Source of the DNA: Defluviitalea raffinosedens
Lineage (GTDB): Bacteria > Bacillota > Clostridia > Lachnospirales > Defluviitaleaceae
Length of the DNA stretch: 64,000 bases
Assembly (NCBI RefSeq): GCF_016908775.1
Contig: NZ_JAFBEP010000006.1
Location: 1 to 64,000, forward strand
Reading direction: 5' to 3'
A program made the translations under genes and the position numbers. The notes under the pieces were generated by a model, which was not told where the DNA came from, made no database searches, and was given only the letters and a program-made list of their open reading frames with translations. This document shows positions 1 to 7,673 of the stretch, one piece after another; positions within the stretch are counted from its first letter, which is position 1; every line of letters starts with the position of its first letter.

Positions 1-20
1 TACTTTTGCCCTTTTGCCAT
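1..20 (-). CDS. Putative transposase, first codons only
   Basis: Only the start is in the window: ATG at 20-18, then codons for M-A-K-G-Q-K, running off the left edge. The ribosome binding site GGAAGGAAG lies about 9 bases upstream. The call as a transposase rests on position (an ORF opening just inside a sequence that breaks pta) and on the inverted repeat in the leader, not on protein similarity. Confidence 0.4.
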
Positions 21-76
21 TGTAGACACTTCCTTCCCTTTTTATATTTTAAGGTGTTCGGCTTTTTGTGTCTACA
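1..76 (-). mobile_element. Left end of an insertion sequence inserted in pta (partial)
   Basis: Read on the minus strand, similarity to phosphate acetyltransferase stops near position 77-94. A short non-coding leader follows, from 76 down to 21, with a purine-rich ribosome binding site (GGAAGGAAG), and then an ATG at 20-18 opening a reading frame that leaves the window. The leader starts with TGTAGACAC (76-68), and its inverted copy GTGTCTACA (29-21) lies directly before the ATG. A 5'-TG terminus and about 55 bp before the first ORF would fit an IS3-type left end, but the other end is outside the window, so family and target duplication cannot be determined. The junction at 76/77 is my best placement. 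Confidence 0.6.
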
Positions 77-643
77 CTAATATACTAACACCACAGCCAA
101 CTCTTCAGCATTTGGATTAGGAACAAGTCCTGCATCACTAAATACAAATATACCATTTGATCCAAAATCACAATCAGGAACAACCATTACAAAAAATGAA
201 GACACTAATTTTGTATTTGGAGCAGTTTTTAATATTTGAAGAGATGGTCTAAGTACATTAGCAGTAGAGTTCACAGCACCAGCTACCATTCCATCGGCGA
301 TACCTTTTTTAACCATCATTACTCCAAAATAAAGAGGATCTTTAAGAAGTTTTTCGGCCTGTTCTCTAGTCAATCCTTTGCTTTTTCTTAATTCTACTAA
401 AGTATCAACAAAATCGTTCATACGATCATAATGTTCTGGATCGACAATGTTTGCACCAGAAATATTCAAGCCTTCTGCTTTTTCTAATATCGCTGCTTCA
501 TTTCCAACTAAGATGATATTGGCTAATTCTTCTTGTAAAATAATTTGAGCAGCTTCCAAAGTCCTTCTTTCTAACGATTCTGGTAAAACTATGGTTTTTT
601 TGCAAGCTTTTGCTTTTTGCTTAATAGATTGTAAAAAGTCCAC
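77..643 (-). pseudogene. pta: Phosphate acetyltransferase, truncated by insertion
   Basis: Phosphotransacetylase interconverts acetyl-CoA and acetyl phosphate in the Pta-AckA acetate pathway. The N-terminal part is well conserved: KTIVLPES near residue 17, DPLYFGVMMVKKG near 103, DGMVAGAVNST near 117 and SSFFVMVVPDC near 149. The frame ends at residue 188, just after NPNAEELA, whereas the family is usually about 325-335 aa, so the C-terminal substrate and catalytic region is missing. The break coincides with what looks like an IS left end. The gene has an intact sigma-A-type promoter and an ATG start with an AGGAGT ribosome binding site. The rest of pta, and ackA, may lie beyond the element outside the window. 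A second pta copy elsewhere cannot be excluded. Confidence 0.8.
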
Positions 644-676
644 AATATTACTCCTTTCAATATTATTCTTTTATCT

Positions 677-705
677 ATTATAAACAACTTGCTTATTGTA
701 TACAA
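677..705 (-). promoter_or_regulatory. Sigma-A-type promoter of pta
   Basis: On the minus strand TTGTAT (705-700), a 17-bp spacer and a perfect TATAAT (682-677) precede the pta start at 643. The -35 hexamer lies inside a perfect 12-bp palindrome, ATTGTATACAAT (695-706), which could be an operator or chance. Confidence 0.7.
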
Positions 706-749
706 TAGTCTTATGCAAAGTTTAGCATTTTTTTGTTTTTACATCCCCA

Positions 750-777
750 TTGACATGCGTTATTATGCATAGATAAT
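750..777 (+). promoter_or_regulatory. Sigma-A-type promoter of tmcAL
   Basis: A consensus TTGACA at 750-755, a 16-bp spacer and GATAAT at 772-777 lie about 50 bp before the tmcAL start codon. It is divergent from the pta promoter, so the 644-825 interval serves both genes. Confidence 0.65.
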
Positions 778-825
778 AAAAATATAAGTAAAAACATTAA
801 AAACAATAAAATGAGGAGTATTTCA

Positions 826-2088
826 ATGAAAATTGTAGGCTTAATTACTGAATATAATCCTTTTCATAATGGACATTTATACCATCTTCAAAAATCTAAA
901 GAAGCTACCGGGGCACAATATACCATTGTAGTTATGAGCGGTAATTATGTACAACGAGGTGAACCGGCAATCGTTGATAAATGGACCAGAACCAAAATGG
1001 CTTTAATATGTGGTGCTGACCTGGTTATTGAACTGCCGGTTGTATATGCAACTGCCAGCGCAGAATTCTTTGCATTTGGCGCTGTATCCATCCTTCATAA
1101 TTCTGGCATTGTAGATTCCATTTGCTTTGGAAGTGAACATGGAGATTTAATGTTATTGTCACAAATAGCTAATTTTTTATACGATGAATCTGAGGATTTT
1201 CAAAAAAATCTCAAGATCTTTTTGTCTCAGGGCTTTCCTTTTCCAACGGCAAGAACCAAAGCTTTATTTAGTCTTTTAAGTCAAAATAATTCCCTTAAAA
1301 AAAGTGAGGATGAATTAAAAGAATTCTTAACCTCTCCGAATAACATTTTAGGAATTGAATATATTAAGGCACTCAAAAATCTGGGCAGCTCGATTAAACC
1401 TTACACCATTCAGCGAAAAGGCGCTTCGTATCATTCAAAAGACATTGAGTCTTCTATTGCATCGGCAACAGCCATCAGAAATGCTTTTAAAAATGAATCT
1501 GTTCATGACTTAAGTCAAGCTATGCCTAAAGAATGTTTTGATTTATTTATGAGAACTGTAGATTCTGGGACAGCCCCCATTTACTTTGATGATTTTTCAC
1601 CAGACCTTCAGTATATACTGAGAACGACAACTCAGGAAAATTTACGTAGTATTAGAGAAATCTCTGAGGGATTGGAAAATAGAATTATAGAATATGCTTC
1701 TGGCAATTTCTTAATCAGTGAACTCACTAAAGCTGTCAAAACAAAAAGATATACTCTGACCAGAATTCAAAGAGCCCTAATGAATGTTATTCTTCAAATC
1801 TCTTCCAAAGATTTCTGGACATTTCAAAATAACGGAGGCCCTCAATACATACGAATATTAGGCTTTAGGGAAAGTGCACGTCCATTATTAAAAAAATTAA
1901 AACAGCGCTCCAGTCTTCCTGTTGTTTCAAATTTTAAAAAATCTTATTATAAACTGGATGGACTTCCTAAGAAAATGCTTGAAATAGAATCCATGGCTAC
2001 AGATCTATACAGGCTTCATACACCTAATCCTTCCCAAAGATTAATTGGAACGGAATTTTCTACTCCATTAATTATTTTGGAGCAATAA
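826..2088 (+). CDS. tmcAL: tRNA(Met) cytidine acetate ligase (YlbM/TmcAL)
   Basis: TmcAL uses acetate and ATP to acetylate the wobble cytidine (C34) of elongator tRNA-Met. The N-terminus carries the nucleotidyltransferase signature NPFHNGH (residues 11-17, the HxGH motif) followed by SGNYVQRGEPA near residue 43, both typical of the family. At 420 aa the length is normal. A start at 811 is possible in frame, but the ATG at 826 is preferred because GAGGAG (813-818) is correctly placed before it and the family begins MKIVGLI. The gene is divergent from pta, a frequent clostridial arrangement that brings together acetate-producing and acetate-consuming functions. Confidence 0.93.
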   Translation: MKIVGLITEYNPFHNGHLYHLQKSKEATGAQYTIVVMSGNYVQRGEPAIVDKWTRTKMALICGADLVIELPVVYATASAEFFAFGAVSILHNSGIVDSICFGSEHGDLMLLSQIANFLYDESEDFQKNLKIFLSQGFPFPTARTKALFSLLSQNNSLKKSEDELKEFLTSPNNILGIEYIKALKNLGSSIKPYTIQRKGASYHSKDIESSIASATAIRNAFKNESVHDLSQAMPKECFDLFMRTVDSGTAPIYFDDFSPDLQYILRTTTQENLRSIREISEGLENRIIEYASGNFLISELTKAVKTKRYTLTRIQRALMNVILQISSKDFWTFQNNGGPQYIRILGFRESARPLLKKLKQRSSLPVVSNFKKSYYKLDGLPKKMLEIESMATDLYRLHTPNPSQRLIGTEFSTPLIILEQ

Positions 2089-2112
2089 AAAAACATATAT
2101 ATAAACAAGTTT

Positions 2113-2141
2113 AACATATTTATTTATTATAGTATGTGAAA
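2113..2141 (+). promoter_or_regulatory. Possible sigma-E promoter of ylbJ
   Basis: AACATATT followed about 12 bp later by TATGTGAA resembles a degenerate sigma-E pair (TCATATT and CATACAAT), just upstream of ylbJ. B. subtilis ylbJ belongs to the sigma-E regulon. The -10 match is poor, so this is only a candidate. Confidence 0.3.
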
Positions 2142-2160
2142 ATGCTATGGGGGAAATTCT

Positions 2161-3366
2161 ATGGGATCTACAAAAAATGCTTTAAAAAGGTCTAAGCTTT
2201 TTTTTATTGCTATTGTAATTTTTACTGTTGGAGGAATTATTCTTTTTCCTCAAGAAGTATTTAATGCTTCAAAAAAAGGACTCTTGCTGTGGTTTAATAC
2301 AGTATTTCCTTCTTTATTTCCCTTTATGATAGGTACTTATTTGCTGATTGAATTAGGGATCGTTCGTTTTATTGGAGTATTGTTTGAGCCCATTATGCGT
2401 CCTTTATTCAATGTTCCGGGAGTTGGAGCTTTTGCATGGATTATGGGGCTGACCTCAGGCTATCCAGTGGGTGCTAAAATTACAGCCGATTTACGGGCTA
2501 AAGGACAAATCACTCAAGTAGAGGCCCAACGCCTAATTGCTTTTTCAAATAACAGCGGCCCCCTGTTTATCTTAGGAGCCGTATCCGTAGGGATGTTGTC
2601 CAATCCTGAGGTAGGAATGTTTCTTTTAGGAATCCATTATTTGTCTTCTCTTTCAGTAGGTCTTTTGTTTAGATTTTACAAAAGAGAGGCTACATGTAAA
2701 AGCAATAGCTATAAACATCTTTTTAAAAGAGCCATAGAACAGCTTATTCAAGATCAAAAAATGCAATCTAAAAAAATAGGTTTTATTTTAAAAGAAAGCA
2801 TTATTCATTCTATGGATTTAGTTACTCAAATAGGGGGATTTATTATATTATTTTCTGTAGTGGCCGAATTGTTAAAAATTTTTTCTATAATGGATTTGCT
2901 TAGCAAATTATTGCATCCGGTTTTCTTATTTTTAGGTTTTGACAAAAGCTTAATAAATGGGTGGATTCTTGCAATCATAGAAATAACAAATGGAATAAAT
3001 ATGATGGGTTCATCCTCTACACCCTTGATTCAACAATTGATTTTAATCAACTCAGTCATAGCATGGGGAGGTATATCCATCCTGATGCAAACTGTCAGTG
3101 TCATCAGTCATTCAGATATCAATGTTTCAGTATATGCTTTGGCCAAATTCATCCAAGCCATTTTCGCTATGATCTATACGATGCTTCTGTACCCCCAGAT
3201 TAAAAATTTTCAAACCTATTCAGTTTTTAATACTTTTCAATACTTTCATCCGCACAATCCTTTATTGCAAACTTGGACCTACGTTTGCAGCAGTTTATGT
3301 ATTTTATTCATCATACTAAACTTTATTATAAGAAAAAAAGCGTGCAATAAACGCACGCATTACTAA
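2161..3366 (+). CDS. ylbJ: Sporulation integral membrane protein YlbJ
   Basis: This is a polytopic membrane protein of 401 aa, the usual length of the YlbJ family, required for normal spore formation. About eight hydrophobic segments are visible, starting with residues 14-30. Between them lie conserved polar loops of the nucleoside-transporter gate type: LTSGYPVGAKITADL near residue 97 and AFSNNSGPLFILGAV near 127. The start ATG follows GGGGGAAATTCT. It lies 72 bp after tmcAL on the same strand. The last codons overlap a hairpin that also ends the converging minus-strand operon. The transported substrate is unknown. Confidence 0.9.
   Translation: MGSTKNALKRSKLFFIAIVIFTVGGIILFPQEVFNASKKGLLLWFNTVFPSLFPFMIGTYLLIELGIVRFIGVLFEPIMRPLFNVPGVGAFAWIMGLTSGYPVGAKITADLRAKGQITQVEAQRLIAFSNNSGPLFILGAVSVGMLSNPEVGMFLLGIHYLSSLSVGLLFRFYKREATCKSNSYKHLFKRAIEQLIQDQKMQSKKIGFILKESIIHSMDLVTQIGGFIILFSVVAELLKIFSIMDLLSKLLHPVFLFLGFDKSLINGWILAIIEITNGINMMGSSSTPLIQQLILINSVIAWGGISILMQTVSVISHSDINVSVYALAKFIQAIFAMIYTMLLYPQIKNFQTYSVFNTFQYFHPHNPLLQTWTYVCSSLCILFIILNFIIRKKACNKRTHY
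3333..3358 (-). terminator. Terminator between converging ylbJ and coaD operons
   Basis: GCGTGC (3340-3345) and GCACGC (3353-3358) form a stem with a 7-base loop. On the minus strand it is followed by seven T residues (complement of 3333-3339), so it is a good terminator for the minus-strand operon. The stem lies inside the ylbJ 3' end. Confidence 0.75.
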
Positions 3367-3876
3367 TTACTTTTGTGTATTTCCTTTAAGTTCCTGACGA
3401 TTTTCATAAATAGTGTTAATGGTTTGGCCTAAAGAATTTTCTAATTCAGATGTTTCCTTATGAATCTTTTCTAAAGCCTGTTTAATGTTATTTTCTACTA
3501 AAGACAAAATTTCATCTGCATAATCTATAGCGCCTAAACGCATTTGCTTTGAATTTTCTTTAGCATGTTCAATAATTTCTTCTGCCTGCTCATAAGCTCT
3601 CTTAGTAATCTCATTTTCATCAACTAACTTAGCTATTCTTTCGTCTGCTTCTTTCATGATACTTTCTGCTTCTTTCTGAGCATCAATAAGAATTTTATTC
3701 CTTTCTTCGATGACCCATTTGGATTGCTTAATTTCATTAGGCAACTTTAAGCGGATATCTGTAATAATTTCTAAAAGTTCATCTTTATCTACCATTACTT
3801 TCCCTGTAAAAGGAACAGCACTGCTGCTGTCTAAAATATCCTCCATCACATCTAATAATTGTAAAATACTATCCAT
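3367..3876 (-). CDS. Coiled-coil protein downstream of coaD
   Basis: A predicted 169-aa soluble protein, mostly alpha-helical. Residues from about 50 to 165 form a long charged coiled coil of the kind seen in F0F1 ATPase subunit b and DivIVA-like proteins, and homologues are often labelled ATPase for that reason alone. No nucleotide-binding motif or membrane segment is present. The ATG at 3876 is preferred over one five codons earlier because AGGTGG sits 6-7 bases before it. The coaD stop at 3888-3890 is only 11 bp upstream, so the two are co-transcribed. Clostridial coaD is commonly followed by such a gene. Function unknown. Confidence 0.75.
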   Translation of the reverse strand: MDSILQLLDVMEDILDSSSAVPFTGKVMVDKDELLEIITDIRLKLPNEIKQSKWVIEERNKILIDAQKEAESIMKEADERIAKLVDENEITKRAYEQAEEIIEHAKENSKQMRLGAIDYADEILSLVENNIKQALEKIHKETSELENSLGQTINTIYENRQELKGNTQK

Positions 3877-3887
3877 ATTCCCCCACC

Positions 3888-4364
3888 TCACATATATTTT
3901 GTCCGCAAATATTCTGCAACTTTCGGTGGAACTAAAGCATCGACATTTCCACCAAATCGTGCAATTTCTTTAACAACACTGGAACTTAAAAATGAATACT
4001 GTACATTGGTTGCAAGAAAAATTGTTTCAATATCACTGTTTAAATATTGGTTTGCCTGTGCCAATTGGAGCTCATATTCAAAGTCAGTAACAGCTCTTAA
4101 TCCCCTTATAATGACATTGGCATTTTTTTGTTTTGCAAATTCAACCAAAAGTCCTGAAAAAGATTCTATGCTAATATTGGGCAAATCATCTGTTACATTT
4201 TCTAAAAGCTGAATACGTTCTTCAAGAGTCAAAAGTGGTTGCTTCCTGACATTACACAGTACCCCAACAATCAAATAATCGACAACTTTTGAAGCTCTTT
4301 TTATAACATCAAGATGTCCATAAGTAACTGGGTCAAAAGTACCGGGATAGATTCCGATTTTCAT
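3888..4364 (-). CDS. coaD: Phosphopantetheine adenylyltransferase
   Basis: CoaD makes dephospho-CoA from 4'-phosphopantetheine and ATP, the fourth step of CoA synthesis. The protein has the normal length of 158 aa. It begins MKIGIYPGTFDPVTYGH, which holds the TxGH nucleotidyltransferase signature (T14 to H17). The C-terminal half has YSFLSSSVVKEIARFGG, the adenylate-binding ISSTxVR-type segment, and VIIRGLRAVTDFEYE, which binds the pantetheine side. The ribosome binding site GGAGGACTAAAT precedes the ATG. The gene is 2 bp from the rsmD stop, the usual rsmD-coaD pair. Confidence 0.97.
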   Translation of the reverse strand: MKIGIYPGTFDPVTYGHLDVIKRASKVVDYLIVGVLCNVRKQPLLTLEERIQLLENVTDDLPNISIESFSGLLVEFAKQKNANVIIRGLRAVTDFEYELQLAQANQYLNSDIETIFLATNVQYSFLSSSVVKEIARFGGNVDALVPPKVAEYLRTKYM

Positions 4365-4366
4365 AT

Positions 4367-4921
4367 TTAGTCCTCCAACAATCTTAAGAATGTCATTGTA
4401 GTAGTCTTATAATTTTTTTCTTTCCATAATTGGAACTTGTCCAAATTTGAAATACTTTTTTCTGATGCATGTTCAATAATAATATAACCTGAATCATTTA
4501 ATAATCCATAATCAGCAATTTTCATTATTGTCTCATCTATAACATCTTCAGCGTAAGGAGGATCCATAAAAATGATATCAAAGCATTCATTCCGCTCTTT
4601 TAAAAGATCTAATCCTGCATTTACACTGCACTGATATACGATTCCTAAATGATTTAATTTTGTATGTAAAAGATTTTCTTCAATTATTTTTTTACATACT
4701 GGAGATTTATCAATAAATACAGCCTTTTTTGCTCCTCTACTTAAGGCTTCAATCCCTATGGCACCTGTCCCGCTGTATAAATCAAGAAAAGAGCAATCAA
4801 ATAAATCGGGAGCAATAATATTAAATAAAGATTCTTTTATTTTATCTGTCGTAGGGCGTGTTTCGAATCCTTTTGGAACTTTTAACTTATGTCCCTTCGC
4901 ACTGCCTGCAATAACTCTCAA
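4367..4921 (-). CDS. rsmD: 16S rRNA (guanine966-N2)-methyltransferase
   Basis: RsmD methylates G966 of 16S rRNA with S-adenosylmethionine. The Rossmann-fold motif I region reads LDLYSGTGAIGIEALSRGA and the catalytic motif IV is DPPY (in IIFMDPPYAED). The start is taken as the TTG at 4921-4919: GGAGGG lies six bases before it and the resulting protein starts (M)RVIAGSAKGHKL, exactly where the family begins. An upstream in-frame extension to 4987 has no ribosome binding site and no family similarity. Length 184 aa is normal. It forms an operon with coaD. Confidence 0.93.
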   Translation of the reverse strand: MRVIAGSAKGHKLKVPKGFETRPTTDKIKESLFNIIAPDLFDCSFLDLYSGTGAIGIEALSRGAKKAVFIDKSPVCKKIIEENLLHTKLNHLGIVYQCSVNAGLDLLKERNECFDIIFMDPPYAEDVIDETIMKIADYGLLNDSGYIIIEHASEKSISNLDKFQLWKEKNYKTTTMTFLRLLED

Positions 4922-5100
4922 TATGGTCCCTCCAATAATCAACTGATCGTAGTTGATTTGATTTACAAATATCAACAAAAAAATCATTTTTACTTATAAT
5001 TATAATTTTATAATAAACTGAATAAATGTCAATTATGATGTACATAATATTATTGAATCCCCTTAATATTCTTCTTTTATTTCTCCTCTCCCTTAAAATG

Positions 5101-5123
5101 CACTGATTATTTATTAATCGGTG
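5101..5123. terminator. Weak hairpin downstream of SASP
   Basis: CACTGATTA (5101-5109) pairs with TAATCGGTG (5115-5123), with one G-T wobble, and is followed on plus by TATTTTTTATT. No plus-strand gene is known to end here, so its role is unclear; it may be a second, weak stop for SASP transcription. Confidence 0.35.
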
Positions 5124-5140
5124 TATTTTTTATTGTATAT

Positions 5141-5178
5141 ATTGAAAAAGGAATGACAAATGTCATTCCTTTTTCAAT
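5141..5178 (-). terminator. Terminator of the SASP gene
   Basis: A 17-bp perfect stem (5141-5157 with 5162-5178) and a 4-base loop. The core is GGAATGAC/GTCATTCC flanked by five A and five T residues, so it has a T tract on either strand. It lies 21 bp past the SASP stop codon. Confidence 0.85.
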
Positions 5179-5199
5179 ATTTTATCTTAAATTTATTGA

Positions 5200-5409
5200 T
5201 TAAAGAGTTGTACTACCTGCCATTTGTTGTTCTTGTTGTTCAATCATTTTTTTAACCATGTATCCACCGATAGAACCAGCCTGAGCAGCTGTTAAGTCAC
5301 CATTATATCCTTGCTTTAAAGGTACTCCAATTTCATTTGCAACTTCATATTTGAATTGATCTAAAGCTGCTCTTGCTTGAGGAACTACTTTTCTATTTCT
5401 GCTTGCCAT
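5200..5409 (-). CDS. Alpha/beta-type small acid-soluble spore protein
   Basis: A 69-aa DNA-binding spore protein that coats forespore DNA, protects it from UV and heat, and is degraded at germination. The germination protease recognition region is KYEVANEIGV (residues 20-29). The conserved second half GYNGDLTAAQAGSIGGYMVK follows. The ATG has an AAGGAGG ribosome binding site. The gene is monocistronic, between a strong terminator and a sigma-G-like promoter. The exact ssp/sasp letter cannot be assigned. Confidence 0.95.
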   Translation of the reverse strand: MASRNRKVVPQARAALDQFKYEVANEIGVPLKQGYNGDLTAAQAGSIGGYMVKKMIEQQEQQMAGSTTL

Positions 5410-5443
5410 GATATAATCCTCCTTTTAAATTTAGAGATGATGT

Positions 5444-5464
5444 TGTACCAATATATGTGGTACA
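5444..5464. repeat. Inverted repeat in the SASP leader
   Basis: TGTACCA (5444-5450) and TGGTACA (5458-5464) form a 7-bp inverted repeat with a 7-base centre. It lies around the predicted transcription start of the SASP gene. It could be an operator or an mRNA hairpin at the 5' end; no regulator can be named. Confidence 0.4.
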
Positions 5465-5468
5465 CTAG

Positions 5469-5498
5469 TATTATGTGCAATTTTTTGTCGAATATAAT
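5469..5498 (-). promoter_or_regulatory. Sigma-G-like promoter of SASP
   Basis: On the minus strand ATTATA (5498-5493), 17 bp, then CATAATA (5475-5469). The -10 element matches the forespore sigma-G pattern CATNNTA, which is what a SASP gene should have. The predicted start of transcription is about 50 bp before the ATG. The -35 match is partial. Confidence 0.5.
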
Positions 5499-5516
5499 TG
5501 TTAAAATTTAGAACTA

Positions 5517-7571
5517 TTACAAGGATATCTCTTTTATTTTTTCAGAAAAAAGTTGATGAATCCTGCTCTTTAATAATTGATGTTCTTCCTTTTCCAAATT
5601 AGGATCCATATTTAATACTTCAATACATGCTTCCTGAGCTTTTTTTAAAATAGAAATATCTTTATATAAATTAGCAATTTTCAAATCCGGAAGCCCGTGT
5701 TGCCTTGTCCCAAAAAATTCTCCTGGTCCCCTGATTTTTAAATCGGTTTCTGAAATTTCAAATCCATTATTCGTCTTTTTCATGACTTTCATACGTTCCA
5801 TTGTAACTTTACTTTTAGAATCTGTTATTAAAATACAATAAGATTTAAATTGACCTCTACCAACTCTCCCTCGCAGCTGATGAAGCTGTGCCAGTCCAAA
5901 TCGTTCCGCATTTTCAATGAGCATGATGGTTGCATTGGGTACATTGACGCCAACTTCGATTACTGTGGTGGATACCAATATGTGTATTTCTCCTTTTAAA
6001 AATTCTTCCATTACTTTTTGCTTTTCTTTAGGTTTCATTTTGCCGTGCAAATAACTTATATTATATTCTTCAAACTCATGTTTTATTTGATCTGTGTACG
6101 AAATAACTGACTGAAGTTCTTGATCATCAGATTCTTCAACCATGGGACAAATGATATATGCCTGTCTTCCACTCATCAATTCTTTCTTGATGAACTGGTA
6201 AACCCGATGTCTGTAAGAAGAGTTCACACTGTATGTATCAATTTTTTGCCTTCCGGGAGGCAATTCATCAATAATAGAAATATCTAAGTCACCATACAGT
6301 ATAAGGGCTAAAGTTCTTGGAATTGGAGTGGCTGTCATCACAAGAACATCCGGATTGCTTCCTTTTTCTGAAAGTATTGTTCTTTGTCTTACACCAAAAC
6401 GATGCTGCTCATCTGTAATCACTAATCCCAATGCTTTAAACGCAACATTTTCTTGAATAAGGGCATGGGTTCCAAAAACAATATCAATTTCTCCCTCTTT
6501 GATTTGCTTTAAAATATTTTCTTTTTGCTTTTTTGTGAGAGAACCTGTAAGCAAACCTGTTCTGATATTAAATTGATTTAAGATAGGTGCCAAACCTTGG
6601 TAATGCTGTGTTGCCAGAACTTCCGTAGGCGCCATCATAACCCCTTGGTAATTATTTTTAACAGCTATGAACAAGGCAATTGCAGCAACTATGGTTTTCC
6701 CTGAGCCAACATCTCCTTGTACCAGTCGATTCATTACCTTTTCACTGATCATATCTTTTTTTATTTCTTCAACTACTCTTTTTTGAGCACTGGTGAGTTC
6801 AAACGGCAAACTCCTGATAAATTCACCTAATTCACTTATGGATTTAAAAGCAATACCTTTTCTTTTTTGATCCATTTGATTTTTAATACTCATGAGACCC
6901 ATCTGAAGCAAAAAAAGTTCTTCAAAAACTAAACGGTTTCTGGCAATAAAATAACTTTGATCAGATTCTGGAAAGTGTATATTGTTCATCGAATAATTGT
7001 AGTCAGCTAATTGGTATTTTTTACGAATCCATAAAGGTAAAAATTCTATCAACTGATTTTGAGTTTCATCCAATGCATTACGAATGAGCTGTCTTATTAT
7101 CTTTTGAGATAACTTATATGTGCTGGGATAAATAGGAATAATGGGCCTTGCAAAAATATTTTGATCCTCTGCCACCTTCTCATAATCTGGTGATTCCATT
7201 TGAATTTGACCATATTTAAACGTCACTTTTCCAGAGAAAAGATAGGTATCATTTAATTGAAACTGCTTTTTCAAATAAGGTTGTCCAAACCAAACAGCAA
7301 ATAAACTGCCGCTATCATCTCTTAAATTGACTTTTGTAAGAATTTGACGACCTTTTTTAAGGTTTTGAGGCAGTGTACCTATTTTAGCTAATATTGTATT
7401 CACTTCATTATATTCAATTTCACTAATTTTTCTTATTTTAGATCTGTCTTCATATTCTCTTGGAAAATGATATAAAAGATCACCAACTGTATATATATTT
7501 AATTTATTAAGCTTTTTTAAGGTCTGTTCTCCCACTCCCTTTATAGATTCTACAGGATCTGAAAGATTCAT
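5517..7571 (-). CDS. recG: ATP-dependent DNA helicase RecG
   Basis: RecG remodels stalled forks and Holliday junctions. At 684 aa it has the full architecture: an N-terminal wedge/OB region (residues about 1-230), then the superfamily 2 helicase core with Walker A GDVGSGKT near residue 289, the DEQH box (ITDEQHRFG), motif III TATPIPRT, and the C-terminal motifs TTVIEVGVNVPNA and QLRGRVGRG. The ATG is preceded by GGAG. It follows fakA, with a terminator-like hairpin between them, as in the conserved yloV-recG order. Confidence 0.97.
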   Translation of the reverse strand: MNLSDPVESIKGVGEQTLKKLNKLNIYTVGDLLYHFPREYEDRSKIRKISEIEYNEVNTILAKIGTLPQNLKKGRQILTKVNLRDDSGSLFAVWFGQPYLKKQFQLNDTYLFSGKVTFKYGQIQMESPDYEKVAEDQNIFARPIIPIYPSTYKLSQKIIRQLIRNALDETQNQLIEFLPLWIRKKYQLADYNYSMNNIHFPESDQSYFIARNRLVFEELFLLQMGLMSIKNQMDQKRKGIAFKSISELGEFIRSLPFELTSAQKRVVEEIKKDMISEKVMNRLVQGDVGSGKTIVAAIALFIAVKNNYQGVMMAPTEVLATQHYQGLAPILNQFNIRTGLLTGSLTKKQKENILKQIKEGEIDIVFGTHALIQENVAFKALGLVITDEQHRFGVRQRTILSEKGSNPDVLVMTATPIPRTLALILYGDLDISIIDELPPGRQKIDTYSVNSSYRHRVYQFIKKELMSGRQAYIICPMVEESDDQELQSVISYTDQIKHEFEEYNISYLHGKMKPKEKQKVMEEFLKGEIHILVSTTVIEVGVNVPNATIMLIENAERFGLAQLHQLRGRVGRGQFKSYCILITDSKSKVTMERMKVMKKTNNGFEISETDLKIRGPGEFFGTRQHGLPDLKIANLYKDISILKKAQEACIEVLNMDPNLEKEEHQLLKSRIHQLFSEKIKEISL

Positions 7572-7591
7572 AAAAAACTCCTTTCATTAAG

Positions 7592-7629
7592 AAAAGGCTA
7601 AAGAAATGAATATAAATCTCTAGCCTTTT
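7592..7629 (-). terminator. Hairpin between fakA and recG
   Basis: AAAAGGCTA (7592-7600) pairs with TAGCCTTTT (7621-7629) around a 20-base loop. On the minus strand it ends in four T residues. It would end or attenuate fakA transcripts before recG. Confidence 0.55.
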
Positions 7630-7673
7630 ATACAGTATAAATTTTAAAATGTAACCTCTGCTTAGATCATCTA

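Noticed and set aside
2961-3203. 80-aa plus-strand open frame
   Set aside because: It lies inside ylbJ in another frame and is explained by codon bias of the membrane protein.
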